A stretch of DNA of 64,000 nt from Sediminibacterium sp. (GCA_030054095.1 JASGCO010000022.1:1-64000); one strand, 5' to 3'. Counted from the first letter of the stretch, positions 52,309 through 61,142 are shown. A program made the numbers and translations. Notes: a model not told the origin generated them from the letters alone.

Positions 52309-53425
52309 AGACGCTAAAATATACGATTGTGTGATTATTGGCGGCGGCTTGGCTGGTCTTTGTTTATCTATTCTATTAACCCAAAAAAACTACAGTGTTG
52401 TTCTTATTGAAAAAAATAAATACCCTTTTCATAAAGTGTGTGGAGAGTATGTTTCAATGGAAAGTTATGACTTTATAAAGTCATTAGGACTTAATTTAGA
52501 TGAAATGGATTTGCCAATCATCAATCAATTAAACATCACCGCGCATAATGGTTACAAAATAACCTCTCAGTTAAAAATGGGTGGATTTGGAATAAGCAGA
52601 TACACGCTGGATTATGAATTGGCCCGGATAGCAAAAAATAATGGTGTACAAATTTTTGAGGATTGTACTGCTACGCATGTTCAATTACAAAATGCGGAAT
52701 ATACAGTAGAAACAACATTAAGAAATTTTAAATCTAAATTGGTTTGCGGATCTTATGGCAAGATAGAGCCATCTTTTATTGAAAGAACTAAAAGTAAAAA
52801 GAAACGTAATTTTATTGCAGTTAAATACCATATAAAAACCTCTTTTCCCGATAATTTAATTGAATTGCACAATTTTAAGGACGGCTATTGTGGTATTTCT
52901 AAAGTGGACAATCAAACAATTTGTTTATGCTATTTAACTACCGCTGAAAACTTAAATGAAAACGGTAAATCAATTAAAGAAATGGAAAGAAATGTTTTAA
53001 TGAGAAACCCGCACTTGCATAAGTACTTTTCGGAAGCCACGTTTCTTTTTGAGAAACCCTTAACTATTAGTCAGATTGGGTTTAGTAAAAAACAGACATA
53101 TAAAAACGACCTCTTGTTACTTGGCGATTCTGCCGGAGCCATTGCGCCATTATGCGGGAATGGTATGAGTATGGCTTTGCGATCCTCACAGATTATTTCC
53201 AATTACATGGATAAGTACCTGCAAAATAAATTAACAAAGGATGAATTAATAAAACACTACACTGATGAGTGGAATACTAATTTCTCATTCAGAATAAAGG
53301 CAGGTTACTATTTACAGCTACTTTTTGGAAAATACCAAACAACTTTATGGAGTTTGAAGTTACTTCGCTATTTTCCTGTTCTATTTCGGAAATTAATAAC
53401 ATTAACCCACGGAGAAAAATTTTAG
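52298..53425 (+). CDS. FAD-dependent oxidoreductase (geranylgeranyl-reductase/hydroxylase type)
   Basis: 375 residues. FAD motif CVIIGGGLAGLCLS (about 11-24), YPFHKVCGEYVSMES (about 43-57), a signature of this group, and LLLGDSAGAIAPLCGNGMSMAL (about 270-292) for the second nucleotide contact. It overlaps the methyltransferase by 11 bases. In srsABC the corresponding SrsC hydroxylates the alkylresorcinol so that it becomes a quinone; the same role is a reasonable inference. Confidence 0.88.
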   Translation: MQIEDAKIYDCVIIGGGLAGLCLSILLTQKNYSVVLIEKNKYPFHKVCGEYVSMESYDFIKSLGLNLDEMDLPIINQLNITAHNGYKITSQLKMGGFGISRYTLDYELARIAKNNGVQIFEDCTATHVQLQNAEYTVETTLRNFKSKLVCGSYGKIEPSFIERTKSKKKRNFIAVKYHIKTSFPDNLIELHNFKDGYCGISKVDNQTICLCYLTTAENLNENGKSIKEMERNVLMRNPHLHKYFSEATFLFEKPLTISQIGFSKKQTYKNDLLLLGDSAGAIAPLCGNGMSMALRSSQIISNYMDKYLQNKLTKDELIKHYTDEWNTNFSFRIKAGYYLQLLFGKYQTTLWSLKLLRYFPVLFRKLITLTHGEKF

Positions 53426-53426
53426 C

Positions 53427-54086
53427 ATGGAAGCAAAGTTCATCCCCTATTCAAAGGAACTTCTCCGAGGAGAAGAGTTGAAAAATGAGAGTCTAAGGCA
53501 CTATCAATTTATGAACAGCAGGAGAACGGTGAGGGAGTTTTCTAAGGAATCTATTCCCTTAGACGTAATCAGTAATATTATCATGTCCGCTTCTACCGCA
53601 CCATCAGGTGCAAATAAGCAACCCTGGACCTTCTGCGTAGTAACAGATCAAGCGTTGAAATCGAAAATAAGAGCAGCAGCAGAAAAGGAAGAGTACGAAA
53701 GTTATAACGGGCGTATGCCGCAAGAATGGTTAGACGACTTAAGTTATTTAGGAACAGATTGGCATAAACCATTTCTGGAAGATGCACCTGCGTTGATTAT
53801 TGTGTTCAAAAAATCGTATGATCTGGAAAACAACATCAAAAGAACGAATTACTATGTTACTGAATCTGTTGGTCTGGCTTGCGGCTTTTTGTTACAGGCA
53901 ATTCACCAATGTGGATTAGTAGCCTTGACGCATACGCCCAGTCCGATGAATTTTTTATGTCAACTGTTAAACAGGCCAGTTAACGAAAAACCCTTTTTAC
54001 TGATTCCAATTGGCTATCCGGCAGAAAATGTAATGGTGCCAGACATTAAAAGAAAGGAAAGAAAGGATGTAATTGTTTATTACTAA
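53427..54086 (+). CDS. Nitroreductase-fold flavoprotein of the iodotyrosine-deiodinase type
   Basis: 219 residues. FMN-binding SRRTVREFS (31-39) and APSGANKQPW (58-67). Between them and the end lies the lid of iodotyrosine deiodinases: E89, Y93 and K114, spaced 4 and 21 residues as in human IYD (E157, Y161, K182), within EEYESYNGRM and WLDDLSYLGT-DWHK. Homologues reductively remove halogen from halotyrosines. It is last in the operon, one base after the FAD gene; an unhalogenated quinone could also be the substrate. Confidence 0.88.
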   Translation: MEAKFIPYSKELLRGEELKNESLRHYQFMNSRRTVREFSKESIPLDVISNIIMSASTAPSGANKQPWTFCVVTDQALKSKIRAAAEKEEYESYNGRMPQEWLDDLSYLGTDWHKPFLEDAPALIIVFKKSYDLENNIKRTNYYVTESVGLACGFLLQAIHQCGLVALTHTPSPMNFLCQLLNRPVNEKPFLLIPIGYPAENVMVPDIKRKERKDVIVYY

Positions 54087-54202
54087 GATAGCAAACTAAC
54101 TGTGTAAAATGGTTTGACAAGGTATTTCTGAAAAGAATACTGAATGCATTTTGCATTGAACTAAATGTTGGGATAGACATCAAATACTATACACGCAGTA
54201 AA

Positions 54203-54340
54203 ATGATGAATTGTATCCGAATTCTGGTTTGGACGCACATCGTAACTAATTCCGGCTACTCACAGAATCAGTTTAATGGAATTTACAAAGATCAATATTC
54301 CGGATTAATTGATAAGCAGAACAGACGATTTATTGTTTAA
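54203..54340 (+). other. Possible small gene or gene remnant (45 codons)
   Basis: An open frame from ATG 54203 to TAA 54340 encodes 45 residues ending NQFNGIYKDQYSGLIDKQ-NRRFIV. It overlaps the end of the convergent T9SS gene by 11 bases. No ribosome site or family is recognised. It could be the decayed start of a secreted-protein gene or a chance frame. Confidence 0.2.
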
Positions 54341-55013
54341 TAAACTGCTTTCTTATGAAGTGTTCTTTGTTTTCAATAATCAAGAAGTAATTCCCATTGG
54401 GTAGTCCGGAAACATCAACGGTACTAAATAAGTCAGTAATTTCTGCTTCAATAACTATGTTCCCCGTAAAATCAATGATCCGAATGTTGTTCCCTCTGTA
54501 TTTCCTTTTCAATAGAACATTAATTTCATCATTAACCGGATTAGGGTATATAGAAATTAAATCATTATCGGTATATTCATTTATACCAACCGCGTTAGTT
54601 GAAATATTCCAGGTTAATGTATCCCCTTGATTGTAATATCCATCCTGATATACATAAATTTGTACAACTCCGGCTCCGTTTGTATTTGCTGGATCAACGT
54701 CAATTCCAAGAAAACCCTGATTGCCTGCAGAGATAGAATCCATGACATGTAGTCCGGCAGGAACACCACCATAGCAAAAACTATTATCACACGTTGTATA
54801 AATCCATCCTAATGGAAGATTCTCAAAAATCTTTTCCCATTTTAAAATAATTTTTGAATTTCCGGTGTTTACCTGATAGATTTTATAGCCTGTTGATTGA
54901 TTCAATGGCAATGATAAATTAACCGATTTCGCAGGATTCAATGTGTAGGTAACCTGAGCTTGAATTATGCTTACGAAACACATTAATCCTATAATCAACT
55001 TTATATTTTTCAT
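54330..55013 (-). CDS. Secreted protein with T9SS type A sorting domain
   Basis: 227 residues. Signal peptide (to 19, SIIQAQ), one beta-sandwich domain (about 25-145), then the sorting tail from about 155 (ISIYPNPVNDEINV ... GNYFLIIENKEHFIRKQFIKQ). It starts on the stop of the Omp28-like gene with a 4-base overlap, so the two are co-translated and probably work together at the surface. Confidence 0.85.
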   Translation of the reverse strand: MKNIKLIIGLMCFVSIIQAQVTYTLNPAKSVNLSLPLNQSTGYKIYQVNTGNSKIILKWEKIFENLPLGWIYTTCDNSFCYGGVPAGLHVMDSISAGNQGFLGIDVDPANTNGAGVVQIYVYQDGYYNQGDTLTWNISTNAVGINEYTDNDLISIYPNPVNDEINVLLKRKYRGNNIRIIDFTGNIVIEAEITDLFSTVDVSGLPNGNYFLIIENKEHFIRKQFIKQ

Positions 55014-56014
55014 TGTAGTAATAGTTTGCCAGTTTTAACATGTGTCGCTCCAGATTTAATGCTGTATAAGTAAATTCCAGCGTCAAGGTGGTTCAGATCC
55101 ATTTGTTCAGCGGTTGAGTCAATAGTTTTGTTACTTAATAGCCTTCCGCTTAAATCATAGATTGAAAACGTTAAATTCTCTATAAATTTATCCTGATTAA
55201 CGTATACTGTTTTCTGTGAAGAATATACATTAATAGTTGCTTTTAAAAAATTAAACTCGGATACGCCTGTGTATATACTGTTTGAACTGGCCGATATGTT
55301 TTGAGCTTGAACTACAGCTTTTGAACCTGTTTCTTGAAGAACTGCCAGTGTAAATATTCTTGAGAAATTCCAGGCTCCGTTTACTGTTGAAGATTTTGTG
55401 TAAACAACCGAATCTCCAATGGTTGCAGGTAGTGTAATATTTATGCCCGACGCCCCTGTTAAGGATTTACGAAATACATCGTAATGAACCGGCTCACCGT
55501 TCGAGCCGGTGTAGTTGATTGTATCTTCGGCCAAAGCCACAAATAAACTTAATCCAGGCAATGAATGGGCGGCTTCCGTTTTAATTACAACTCTGGAACG
55601 AATAGAATCATTGCCATATTTTACTTGCATAATTTTAATACTTGCTGGTGATTGCTGCCCTAAATAAGGTGTAAAAATAGAAGCAGAACCATAGTTTGCC
55701 CCACTGTTAACAACAACTCCTTGAATCACCAGTCTTGGTGTACCACCGTATATGCCGTAATAATTTGTTCGTGCATCATTTTCTACGGCATTGTGCTGAC
55801 TTAAAACGCATGCGCTATAGGGTGAACTTGGGTGAATGGCTAAATGAATTACGCCTGTTTGTGCGTTATAGTTCGTGTAAAAACCTGGATTGCGGGAAGC
55901 ACAAATACTACATTTCGTATTTGTAAAATGTTCCACAATTACTTTTTTGGGAACTTGTGAATGCCCAATTTGATAGAGGCAAACAAAAGCAGAGAGCAAA
56001 ATAAATCTTTTCAT
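55010..56014 (-). CDS. Omp28-related secreted protein with thioredoxin-like CxxC and T9SS tail
   Basis: 334 residues. Signal peptide to about 19 (QIGHSQ), then VIVEHFTNTKCSICASRNP with a CxxC (C37, C40) as in Omp28-related outer-membrane proteins. A central beta domain follows, and a C-terminal sorting domain (VYSSQKTVYVNQ ... HLDAGIYLYSIKSGATHVKTGKLLLQ). It is first gene of a two-gene minus-strand operon. Confidence 0.85.
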   Translation of the reverse strand: MKRFILLSAFVCLYQIGHSQVPKKVIVEHFTNTKCSICASRNPGFYTNYNAQTGVIHLAIHPSSPYSACVLSQHNAVENDARTNYYGIYGGTPRLVIQGVVVNSGANYGSASIFTPYLGQQSPASIKIMQVKYGNDSIRSRVVIKTEAAHSLPGLSLFVALAEDTINYTGSNGEPVHYDVFRKSLTGASGINITLPATIGDSVVYTKSSTVNGAWNFSRIFTLAVLQETGSKAVVQAQNISASSNSIYTGVSEFNFLKATINVYSSQKTVYVNQDKFIENLTFSIYDLSGRLLSNKTIDSTAEQMDLNHLDAGIYLYSIKSGATHVKTGKLLLQ

Positions 56015-56101
56015 TTTAGTAGTAGTTTAATGGATTAATGACAGGTTATACCTTTTTACTAATTTTATAAGCCAAAGGTAGACCACCTAGTTTTTACTTA
56101 T

Positions 56102-56117
56102 TGTCGGATAAACGACG
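56102..56117. promoter_or_regulatory. Variant palindrome TGTCG-N6-CGACG upstream of the peroxiredoxin gene
   Basis: TGTCG and CGACG flank GATAAA with 4 of 5 pairs. Spacing and arms resemble the TGTCA-N6-TGACA sites, with a matched change of the inner pair. It lies in the divergent region between Omp28-like and peroxiredoxin genes. Weak. Confidence 0.3.
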
Positions 56118-56163
56118 TATTGGCAATAATTTCAAGCTTACATTTGATCAAAAATCACATTAA

Positions 56164-56748
56164 ATGAAAAAACTTATCTTTTTACTACCAGTAGCTATTA
56201 TCGCATTTTCGTTTACGACCAGCGATAAACCAATGGGTTTAAATATTGGCGATGTTGCACCTGATTTTACAGCTAAGAATCAAAGCAATAAGGATATAAG
56301 CCTAAAAACACTTTTACAATCAGGTTCAGTTGTACTCTTGTTTTATCGCGGTGAATGGTGTCCTTATTGTAACCGGCAATTAAAAGCTCTGGAGGATTCT
56401 TTAACTTTCATTAAGGCAAAAGGCGCTAACATTATTGCGGTTTCGCCCGAAAAAACTGAAAACATCTATAAAACAGTTGAAAAAACAAAAGCTACTTACC
56501 ACATTGTTACCGATGAACAATCGCTAATAATGAAAGCGTATAAAGTCGCTTATGAACTGGATGAGAAAACCACAGAGAAATATAAAGGTTACGGCATTAA
56601 TTTAGTAGAACGAAATGGTACCAATGGAAATAACTTACCTGTACCAGCTGTTTACATTATCAACAAAGAAGGGAAGGTAACTTACCGCTATTTTGACAGT
56701 AACTACAAAAACAGAGCCAGTGTTAAGGAAATACTCAAAAACCTTTAA
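56164..56748 (+). CDS. Exported peroxiredoxin-like (AhpC/TSA) protein
   Basis: 194 residues. N-terminal signal/anchor (to about 20), then a thioredoxin fold with LNIGDVAPDFTAKNQSNKDIS and YRGEWCPYCNRQLKALED (C72-C75, CxxC). It differs from classical Prx with one peroxidatic Cys by this paired motif. It probably reduces peroxides or disulfides outside the cytoplasm. It is first of three packed genes. Confidence 0.88.
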   Translation: MKKLIFLLPVAIIAFSFTTSDKPMGLNIGDVAPDFTAKNQSNKDISLKTLLQSGSVVLLFYRGEWCPYCNRQLKALEDSLTFIKAKGANIIAVSPEKTENIYKTVEKTKATYHIVTDEQSLIMKAYKVAYELDEKTTEKYKGYGINLVERNGTNGNNLPVPAVYIINKEGKVTYRYFDSNYKNRASVKEILKNL

Positions 56749-56753
56749 GTAAG

Positions 56754-57860
56754 ATGATTAGCCAGATAGATAAAGATGCTATTGTTTTTAAGGGAATCCT
56801 CTTTTTTGTAATTTTTGCTCTTTGGAACAGGGTATTTTCTTTTCCGTCAGATTCTCTTAAAAAAATTAAAATTGGTATACTGCCCTCTGCGTTCTATTCA
56901 CCTGAAACCAGACTGGGTTTTGGCGGATTGTTTTATAGTTATTTTAGAATTTCAAAAAAAGATTCAGTCACAAAAAAGTCTAATACACAATCGTACATTT
57001 CGTACACCTTAAATAAGCAATTCGCCTTTGAGAACGATTACCAATTATGGCTTCGGGAAAATAAGTACTATTTTACCGGGGCATTTGATTACAGCAGATT
57101 CCCTCAATTTTTTTATGGTATAGGAAACAGTACCAGAGAAGACGATAAAATAATGATGTCCTTCGATATTATTAGAATTCAGACAAAAGCGCTAGCCAAG
57201 TTTAACGAACATATATATGGAGGAATCTTTTTCCAGTACCATAATGTATTTAATCAAGATGTAACATTATTACCTAATTCTACCTGTATGGAGATTTTTG
57301 GGAATATGGGATTTGAAGCGGAAGGAATTGGTCCTGTGTTTATGATTGATAAACGGGATAATCCGTTAAATCCATCTAAAGGTGGTTATTTGGAAACTTC
57401 CTATTTAGATTATAAAAACATCATAAATAATCAAAACATGTTTACTTCCTTAGTAATAGATGCCCGAAAGTACGCTACTTTTTTTAAACGATTAATCTGG
57501 AATGGTAACCTATATATATCGCATAATAAAGGTAAAGTGCCTTATAAAATGCTTCCGGAGATTGGAGGAGCCCGTTTTTTAAGAGGATATTACAGAGGAA
57601 GATTCCGGGATAATAACATGGCTATACTACAACAGGAATTTAGAATGCCAGTTTACAAGATGTTTGGAATGGCACTATTTGGGGGGATTGGATCAGTAGC
57701 CAAATCTTTAAATCAGTTTAAAAAAAACGAGATTCATTATAATTATGGCGCAGGGTTAAGGATCAGAGTAAATAAAAAAGAAAATACCAATGTTAGAATA
57801 GATTATGGTGTTACCAAAGATTCACAAGGATTATATATCGTTTTTGCAGAGGCCTTTTAA
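56754..57860 (+). CDS. Omp85/BamA-superfamily outer-membrane barrel without POTRA repeats
   Basis: 368 residues. N-terminal hydrophobic segment, then directly the Omp85 barrel: GFGGLFYSYFRISKK strands and DKRDNPLNPSKGGYLETSY. The L6 loop region is GGARFLRGYYRGRFRDNNM with the conserved LRGY and RFRD, and it ends in Phe. The usual POTRA domains are missing, as in several Bacteroidota surface-antigen proteins. It is 5 bases after the peroxiredoxin gene. Confidence 0.85.
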   Translation: MISQIDKDAIVFKGILFFVIFALWNRVFSFPSDSLKKIKIGILPSAFYSPETRLGFGGLFYSYFRISKKDSVTKKSNTQSYISYTLNKQFAFENDYQLWLRENKYYFTGAFDYSRFPQFFYGIGNSTREDDKIMMSFDIIRIQTKALAKFNEHIYGGIFFQYHNVFNQDVTLLPNSTCMEIFGNMGFEAEGIGPVFMIDKRDNPLNPSKGGYLETSYLDYKNIINNQNMFTSLVIDARKYATFFKRLIWNGNLYISHNKGKVPYKMLPEIGGARFLRGYYRGRFRDNNMAILQQEFRMPVYKMFGMALFGGIGSVAKSLNQFKKNEIHYNYGAGLRIRVNKKENTNVRIDYGVTKDSQGLYIVFAEAF

Positions 57861-58533
57861 GTGCATCCTTATTGTATTATTTTTTAGCCAGGTTGTTCCT
57901 GCTCAGAAAATATACACCCTGTTTCATAAAGATTCTGCCCGGTTCTACCTGACACAGGATACCATATACCTTAATAAGACCATCCCTGTTGAATACAGAG
58001 AGGTTATTAACATTGCGTTACAATACTATCCTGAATTGAAGAGAATCAATATAAAATTCAGATTAAAAAGGGCGAGATCGCCTCTTTCAGCAAGACCAAC
58101 CCTTTGGGCTGTTTTTAGGCAATCGTCAAAAAGAAAATACATTATAACCATTAGCCGCCATTCATACAAAAAACTGGATCCTGTTTTATTGAAAAATTTA
58201 AGTTTTAACTCCCAGATAGGAGTTATCGGTCATGAGTTAGCGCATGTATCCTTTTATCAATCTAAAAGAGGCCTGTACTTTATTAAATTAGTATTAATGC
58301 AATTAAGCCCAAGAGTCCTTGATGCATTTGAATTTGCCACAGATAAAACGTGTATTGAACGAGGTTTGGGTTTTCAGTTATTAAGCTGGAGCAAGGAAGT
58401 AAGAAAAAAACTGGATTTAAGACAGTGGGGGGGATCAGATATGCCGGAAAGTAAGCGGGAACGGTACATGAATCCAAAAACGATTATCAACCACATAAAC
58501 ATGCTTCCAGTATATTTTTCAGTATTAAAATAG
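57844..58533 (+). CDS. Exported HExxH metallopeptidase-like protein
   Basis: 229 residues from TTG 57844 (overlapping the Omp85 end by 17 bases), chosen because a signal peptide LQRPFKCILIVLFFSQVVPAQ follows. The zinc motif is VIGHELAHVSFYQSK (about 117-131), with a possible third ligand in FATDKTC. It resembles M48-type gluzincins only locally. Substrate unknown. Confidence 0.7.
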   Translation: MQRPFKCILIVLFFSQVVPAQKIYTLFHKDSARFYLTQDTIYLNKTIPVEYREVINIALQYYPELKRINIKFRLKRARSPLSARPTLWAVFRQSSKRKYIITISRHSYKKLDPVLLKNLSFNSQIGVIGHELAHVSFYQSKRGLYFIKLVLMQLSPRVLDAFEFATDKTCIERGLGFQLLSWSKEVRKKLDLRQWGGSDMPESKRERYMNPKTIINHINMLPVYFSVLK

Positions 58534-58539
58534 TCAAAA

Positions 58540-58555
58540 TGTCAGTTGCGTGACA
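58540..58555. promoter_or_regulatory. Palindrome TGTCA-N6-TGACA upstream of the second YceI operon
   Basis: TGTCA (58540-58544) and TGACA (58551-58555) pair fully around GTTGCG, 52 bases before ATG 58607. Same arms and spacing as at 48281-48300. Confidence 0.55.
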
Positions 58556-58606
58556 ATTTATTAATTATATAGTGTCGAAATTTGTTTAATATTAAAAGTT
58601 CATACT

Positions 58607-59347
58607 ATGAAGTATTCGTTAACAACGTTCCTGCTTGTTTTATCCCTTACTACAAGCATAAATGCGCAGGAAACATCCACCGGAAAAACAGGATATAAAT
58701 ACAATAACAACTTTGATCTGGCTTTGTCTTCAGCAGGAGCGCAGTCTTCCGGAGCTTTATCATGGGTTAAATTTCATTCCATAACGAAAAAAGGCAGATT
58801 TAAACTTGGTTATGGGTTAAGGTTTACTTCACAGTTTGGAAAGGATCTGAACTATACAACGGCCCCTGCCATTCTAACTTCAAAACAAACTGGTCCGCAA
58901 GTACTTTTTTCTGAAACATTTCCCGAAAATATAGACACTTTAGTTGTTCCATCTTCGCAAAATAATGCTCTGAATATCAGCGTTAATCTTCAGTACACCA
59001 TAAAAGAAAAGTTTGATATTGGGTTTAATATTGATGCTATCGGTGTTTCTTTTGGAGGACGCACTACCGGAAAGTATATGGCTTATCAGTCAACCGATAA
59101 AGGAACACAACAATCAGCGAAACCAACATCTTATAATTTACTTTTAGTAAGTGATAATGATATAGGGATGTTAAATTCTGAACTATACTTTAGATATTGG
59201 TTTAATCAGCGTTGGGCAATTCGCGCAGGTGCCACTTTTTTATTTACCGAGTACACTACAGATAAAAAATTACGTTTAAATAATGATCGCTGGAGGAATA
59301 AATCTTTAATGGGCTTAGTTGGTATTACGTTTTCACCTTTCAGATAG
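58607..59347 (+). CDS. Outer-membrane beta-barrel protein, unknown function
   Basis: 246 residues. Signal peptide to 20 (TSINAQ), then repeated amphipathic strands (LGYGLRFTSQFG, LNISVNLQYTIKEKFDIGFNID, LNSELYFRYWFNQRWAIRAGATFLFTEY) ending GITFSPFR. No family recognised. It heads the operon with YceI, DinB, NRDE and ATP-grasp genes, 8 bases before YceI. Confidence 0.65.
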   Translation: MKYSLTTFLLVLSLTTSINAQETSTGKTGYKYNNNFDLALSSAGAQSSGALSWVKFHSITKKGRFKLGYGLRFTSQFGKDLNYTTAPAILTSKQTGPQVLFSETFPENIDTLVVPSSQNNALNISVNLQYTIKEKFDIGFNIDAIGVSFGGRTTGKYMAYQSTDKGTQQSAKPTSYNLLLVSDNDIGMLNSELYFRYWFNQRWAIRAGATFLFTEYTTDKKLRLNNDRWRNKSLMGLVGITFSPFR

Positions 59348-59354
59348 TTACTAA

Positions 59355-59906
59355 ATGAAAAAATTACTCTTTTTAGCATTATGCTTAATCAGTTTGATGG
59401 CTGTTTCACAAACAGTTGTAACCCATAATAAGGAGTGGCAGGTAAGCTCTTCAGCCGTTAAATTCAAAATTAAAAATGCGGGATTTAATGTAAGTGGCAT
59501 ATTTACTGGTTTAAATGCGAAAATTATTTTTGACGTATCGAAAAGTTATGGCAATTCTATAGAAGCTACAATAGAATCTAAATCAGTAAGCACAGGAAAT
59601 AATACAAGAGATAATCACTTGAAAAAGACAGATTATTTTGACGTGGAAAAATTCCCGGTCATTACAATGAAAGCGACCCTTTTTAGTAAAGAAACAAATG
59701 AAAACTTCAAAGGGTATTTTAAATTAACCATAAAAAATAAAACTAAAGACGTTGTTGTACCTTTTACATTTACAGAGAAGGATGGAAAAGCTACGTTTAA
59801 AGGAATATTTACAATTAATCGTCTGGATTTTGGGGTTGGCGAGTCGAGCGTGATTCTGTCTGATAATGCCACAATAACAATTGAAGTTAACACTACGAAA
59901 AAGTAA
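59355..59906 (+). CDS. YceI-family periplasmic protein, second copy
   Basis: 183 residues. Signal peptide to 18, then the YceI barrel (VKFKIKNAGFNVSGIFTGLNAKI, NNTRDNHLKKTDYFDVEKFPVI, TINRLDFGVGESSVILSDNATITIEV). Paralogue of the 48337-48885 protein with matching blocks. It probably binds a polyprenyl lipid or quinone. Confidence 0.92.
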   Translation: MKKLLFLALCLISLMAVSQTVVTHNKEWQVSSSAVKFKIKNAGFNVSGIFTGLNAKIIFDVSKSYGNSIEATIESKSVSTGNNTRDNHLKKTDYFDVEKFPVITMKATLFSKETNENFKGYFKLTIKNKTKDVVVPFTFTEKDGKATFKGIFTINRLDFGVGESSVILSDNATITIEVNTTKK

Positions 59907-59907
59907 T

Positions 59908-60408
59908 ATGTTAAAACAAGAAGCCATTAAACAACTTTTAAGTGTACAATCTATCCTCTCTCAAATAAAAGATGAAGATTACAGAGCCCCGCTTAATACC
60001 ATCAAAGGATCATCTATTGGTAAACACATCAGGCATGTTGTTGAATTTTACGAATGTTTGCTGTTCGGCAATTCTAACAACACCGTAAATTACGATGCGC
60101 GAAATAGAGACATACTCTTAGAGGAGAATATAAAATATACAGAAAATTTTATTACTGAAATAATAGACAAATTAGAGAAGATTGAAACAAACTCAAGAAT
60201 TTTACTAGTATCGAACTACCAAAATCAGGCTTTTAGCATAGAGTCATCATTCTACAGAGAACTTACTTATAACATCGAACATACAGTACATCATCTGGCT
60301 ATTGTTAGTATTGCAATTCCTATACATTTTGGGTACATTCATTTGACACCAGATTTTGGGTATGCAAATTCAACAATACAGTATTTTAATTCACAAAAAA
60401 ACACCTGA
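59908..60408 (+). CDS. DinB-superfamily metal-binding protein
   Basis: 166 residues from ATG 59908, one base after the YceI stop. Four-helix DinB-like fold with three His ligands expected at GKHIRHVVEFYECLL and YNIEHTVHHLAIVSIAI. Members include thiol-transferases (bacillithiol or mycothiol type) and stress proteins; the exact reaction is unknown. Confidence 0.85.
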   Translation: MLKQEAIKQLLSVQSILSQIKDEDYRAPLNTIKGSSIGKHIRHVVEFYECLLFGNSNNTVNYDARNRDILLEENIKYTENFITEIIDKLEKIETNSRILLVSNYQNQAFSIESSFYRELTYNIEHTVHHLAIVSIAIPIHFGYIHLTPDFGYANSTIQYFNSQKNT

Positions 60409-60413
60409 ATTTT

Positions 60414-61142
60414 ATGTGTACAGTTACCTATTTACCGTTTAATCAAAGAGAATTTATCCTTACTTCTAACAGGGATGAAGACGTAAACAGATCATCGGCT
60501 TTGCCAGTTCAGGAATACACTATAAACAACAGAACCATTTTTTTTCCAAAAGATCAAAAAGCCAACGGCACCTGGATAGCCTATGATGTGAAAGGATACA
60601 CCCTTTGTTTACTAAACGGAGCCAACAAACCGCATGTTCCTAAAATAAATTACAAGAAAAGCAGAGGATTAATGTTGCTTGATTTTTATTTTTATAATGA
60701 ACCTGAAAGTTTTGCAAAGCACTACGATTTTAAAGGTATTGAACCATTTACGTTGATTATGGCCTATTCTTGTTCAGATACAGACAAGGTAAGATTATTT
60801 GAACTAAAATGGGATGAAGAGAAAGTAGAATTGATCCCTCTTGATTCATCTTTGCCACAAATATGGTCATCAGTTACATTGTATAGTAGTGAGGTAATTA
60901 AGAATAGAGAGAAGTGGTTTAATGAATGGTTAGGTAAAAATACTACTTATACACCAGACACTATTCTGTTTTTTCATCACTTTGGAGGTAATGGTTCAGT
61001 TGATAATGATTTAATAATTAACAGAACAACAAAAAAAACAGTAAGTGTTTGCTGCATCAATAAAAGTATAACACATACAGATATTATTTACGAAGACATT
61101 CTGAATAAAACACTTCATAAAAGTAAGGTTATTAATTGTTGA
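60414..61142 (+). CDS. NRDE/TANGO2-family protein
   Basis: 242 residues beginning MCTVTYLPFNQREFILTSNRDEDVNR, the TANGO2 signature in which Cys2 is thought to become an N-terminal nucleophile. NRDE is at about 19-22. FFHHFGGNGSVDND lies near the end. TANGO2 proteins are linked to membrane-lipid or haem handling; the role here is unknown. Its stop overlaps the ATP-grasp start by one base. Confidence 0.92.
   Translation: MCTVTYLPFNQREFILTSNRDEDVNRSSALPVQEYTINNRTIFFPKDQKANGTWIAYDVKGYTLCLLNGANKPHVPKINYKKSRGLMLLDFYFYNEPESFAKHYDFKGIEPFTLIMAYSCSDTDKVRLFELKWDEEKVELIPLDSSLPQIWSSVTLYSSEVIKNREKWFNEWLGKNTTYTPDTILFFHHFGGNGSVDNDLIINRTTKKTVSVCCINKSITHTDIIYEDILNKTLHKSKVINC

Noticed and set aside
48325-54086. 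Taking the polyketide operon as a darAB-type dialkylresorcinol or flexirubin cluster
   Set aside because: There is no DarA/DarB-type ketosynthase or ammonia-lyase gene. The synthase is a true type III enzyme with Cys-His-Asn and srsABC-like neighbours.
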